A DNA stretch of 7,080 nt. Source: Fen-1362 sp964597035 (GTDB taxonomy: Bacteria; Planctomycetota; Phycisphaerae; Sedimentisphaerales; Anaerobacaceae). Below are positions 6,983 to 7,080 of the stretch, in pieces. How positions within the stretch are numbered: position 1 is the stretch's first letter; each line of letters opens with the position of its first letter. Below the pieces are notes generated by a model that searched no databases, had not been told where the DNA came from, and saw nothing but the letters and a program-made list of their open reading frames with translations. Both the position numbers and the translations under genes were made by a program. Location of the stretch: contig CAZQWM010000070.1 in assembly GCA_964597035.1 (NCBI GenBank), positions 1 through 7,080 of the forward strand, in the 5' to 3' direction.

Positions 6983-7014
6983 GATTACGAATGCAATTCG
7001 AGACCGGTTGAGTT

Positions 7015-7080
7015 CTACCAAGCCCGGCAGAACAACGCATAGTCGTAAAAATCAACTGCCCCGTCGTCGTTTATGTCACC
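7015..7080 (-). CDS. C-terminal end of a dockerin-like, probably secreted protein (cut by window edge)
   Basis: Reading the minus strand from the right edge gives 21 codons and a TAG stop (CTA at 7015-7017 on the plus strand). The peptide starts GDINDDGAVDFYDY and ends ALFCRAW. This is a type I dockerin-like calcium loop: Asp2, Asn4, Asp6, Asp10 and Asp13 fall at positions 1, 3, 5, 9 and 12, followed by a hydrophobic helix ending in Trp. From general knowledge of the group, many exported planctomycete proteins end in a single motif of this form (GDxNxDGxVDFxDFAxxxxxW), just before the stop, as here. The body of the protein lies outside the window, so its function is unknown. It converges with the efflux operon, leaving a 98-base gap. 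Despite the short length the match is dense and ends at a stop in the expected place. Confidence 0.75.
   Translation of the reverse strand, partial: GDINDDGAVDFYDYALFCRAW

Noticed and set aside
6795..7055. Minus-strand open frame of 86 codons across the operon end
   Set aside because: It overlaps the permease C-terminus and the hairpin, and its frame conflicts with the dockerin-like reading at 7015-7080, which has strong motif support.

Overview
The window looks like chromosomal DNA from a Gram-negative bacterium, most likely a planctomycete of the Phycisphaerae/Sedimentisphaerales type. The lipoprotein TolC and the periplasmic adaptor imply a two-membrane envelope. The right edge carries the end of a minus-strand gene with a dockerin-like calcium-loop tail of the kind common at the C-termini of secreted planctomycete proteins. 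The lineage is inferred from these traits. No rRNA or other marker gene is present.

Layout: (1) 3-467, the C-terminal part of an HPP-family membrane protein, cut by the left edge. (2) 581-925, a small Mth938/DUF498 (NDUFAF3-like) protein behind its own near-consensus promoter at 510-538. (3) 926-1285, a non-coding stretch with a perfect 7-bp inverted repeat, a TATAAT box and a probable leader. (4) 1286-6916, a tight four-gene operon on the plus strand: TolC-like outer-membrane lipoprotein, large HlyD/MacA-like adaptor, MacB/LolD-type ATPase and MacB-type FtsX-domain permease. (5) 6917-7014, a convergent intergenic gap with a hairpin. (6) 7015-7080, the last 21 codons of the minus-strand dockerin-like gene.

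The four operon genes encode every part of a MacAB-TolC-type tripartite machine. ATPase and permease form the inner-membrane motor, the adaptor spans the periplasm, and the TolC-like protein is the outer-membrane duct. Genes 1-2 and 2-3 of the operon overlap by 44 and 35 bases, and genes 3-4 are 4 bases apart, so translation is probably coupled. The substrate (drug, peptide, lipid, siderophore or other) cannot be told from the sequence.

No wholly new system is visible. The unusual parts are the adaptor's long asymmetric hairpin region and its Gln/Met-rich tail with a duplicated 22-residue unit, the overlapping gene junctions, the possible operator upstream of the operon, and the dockerin-tailed neighbour. 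I found no mobile element, CRISPR array, tRNA or rRNA.
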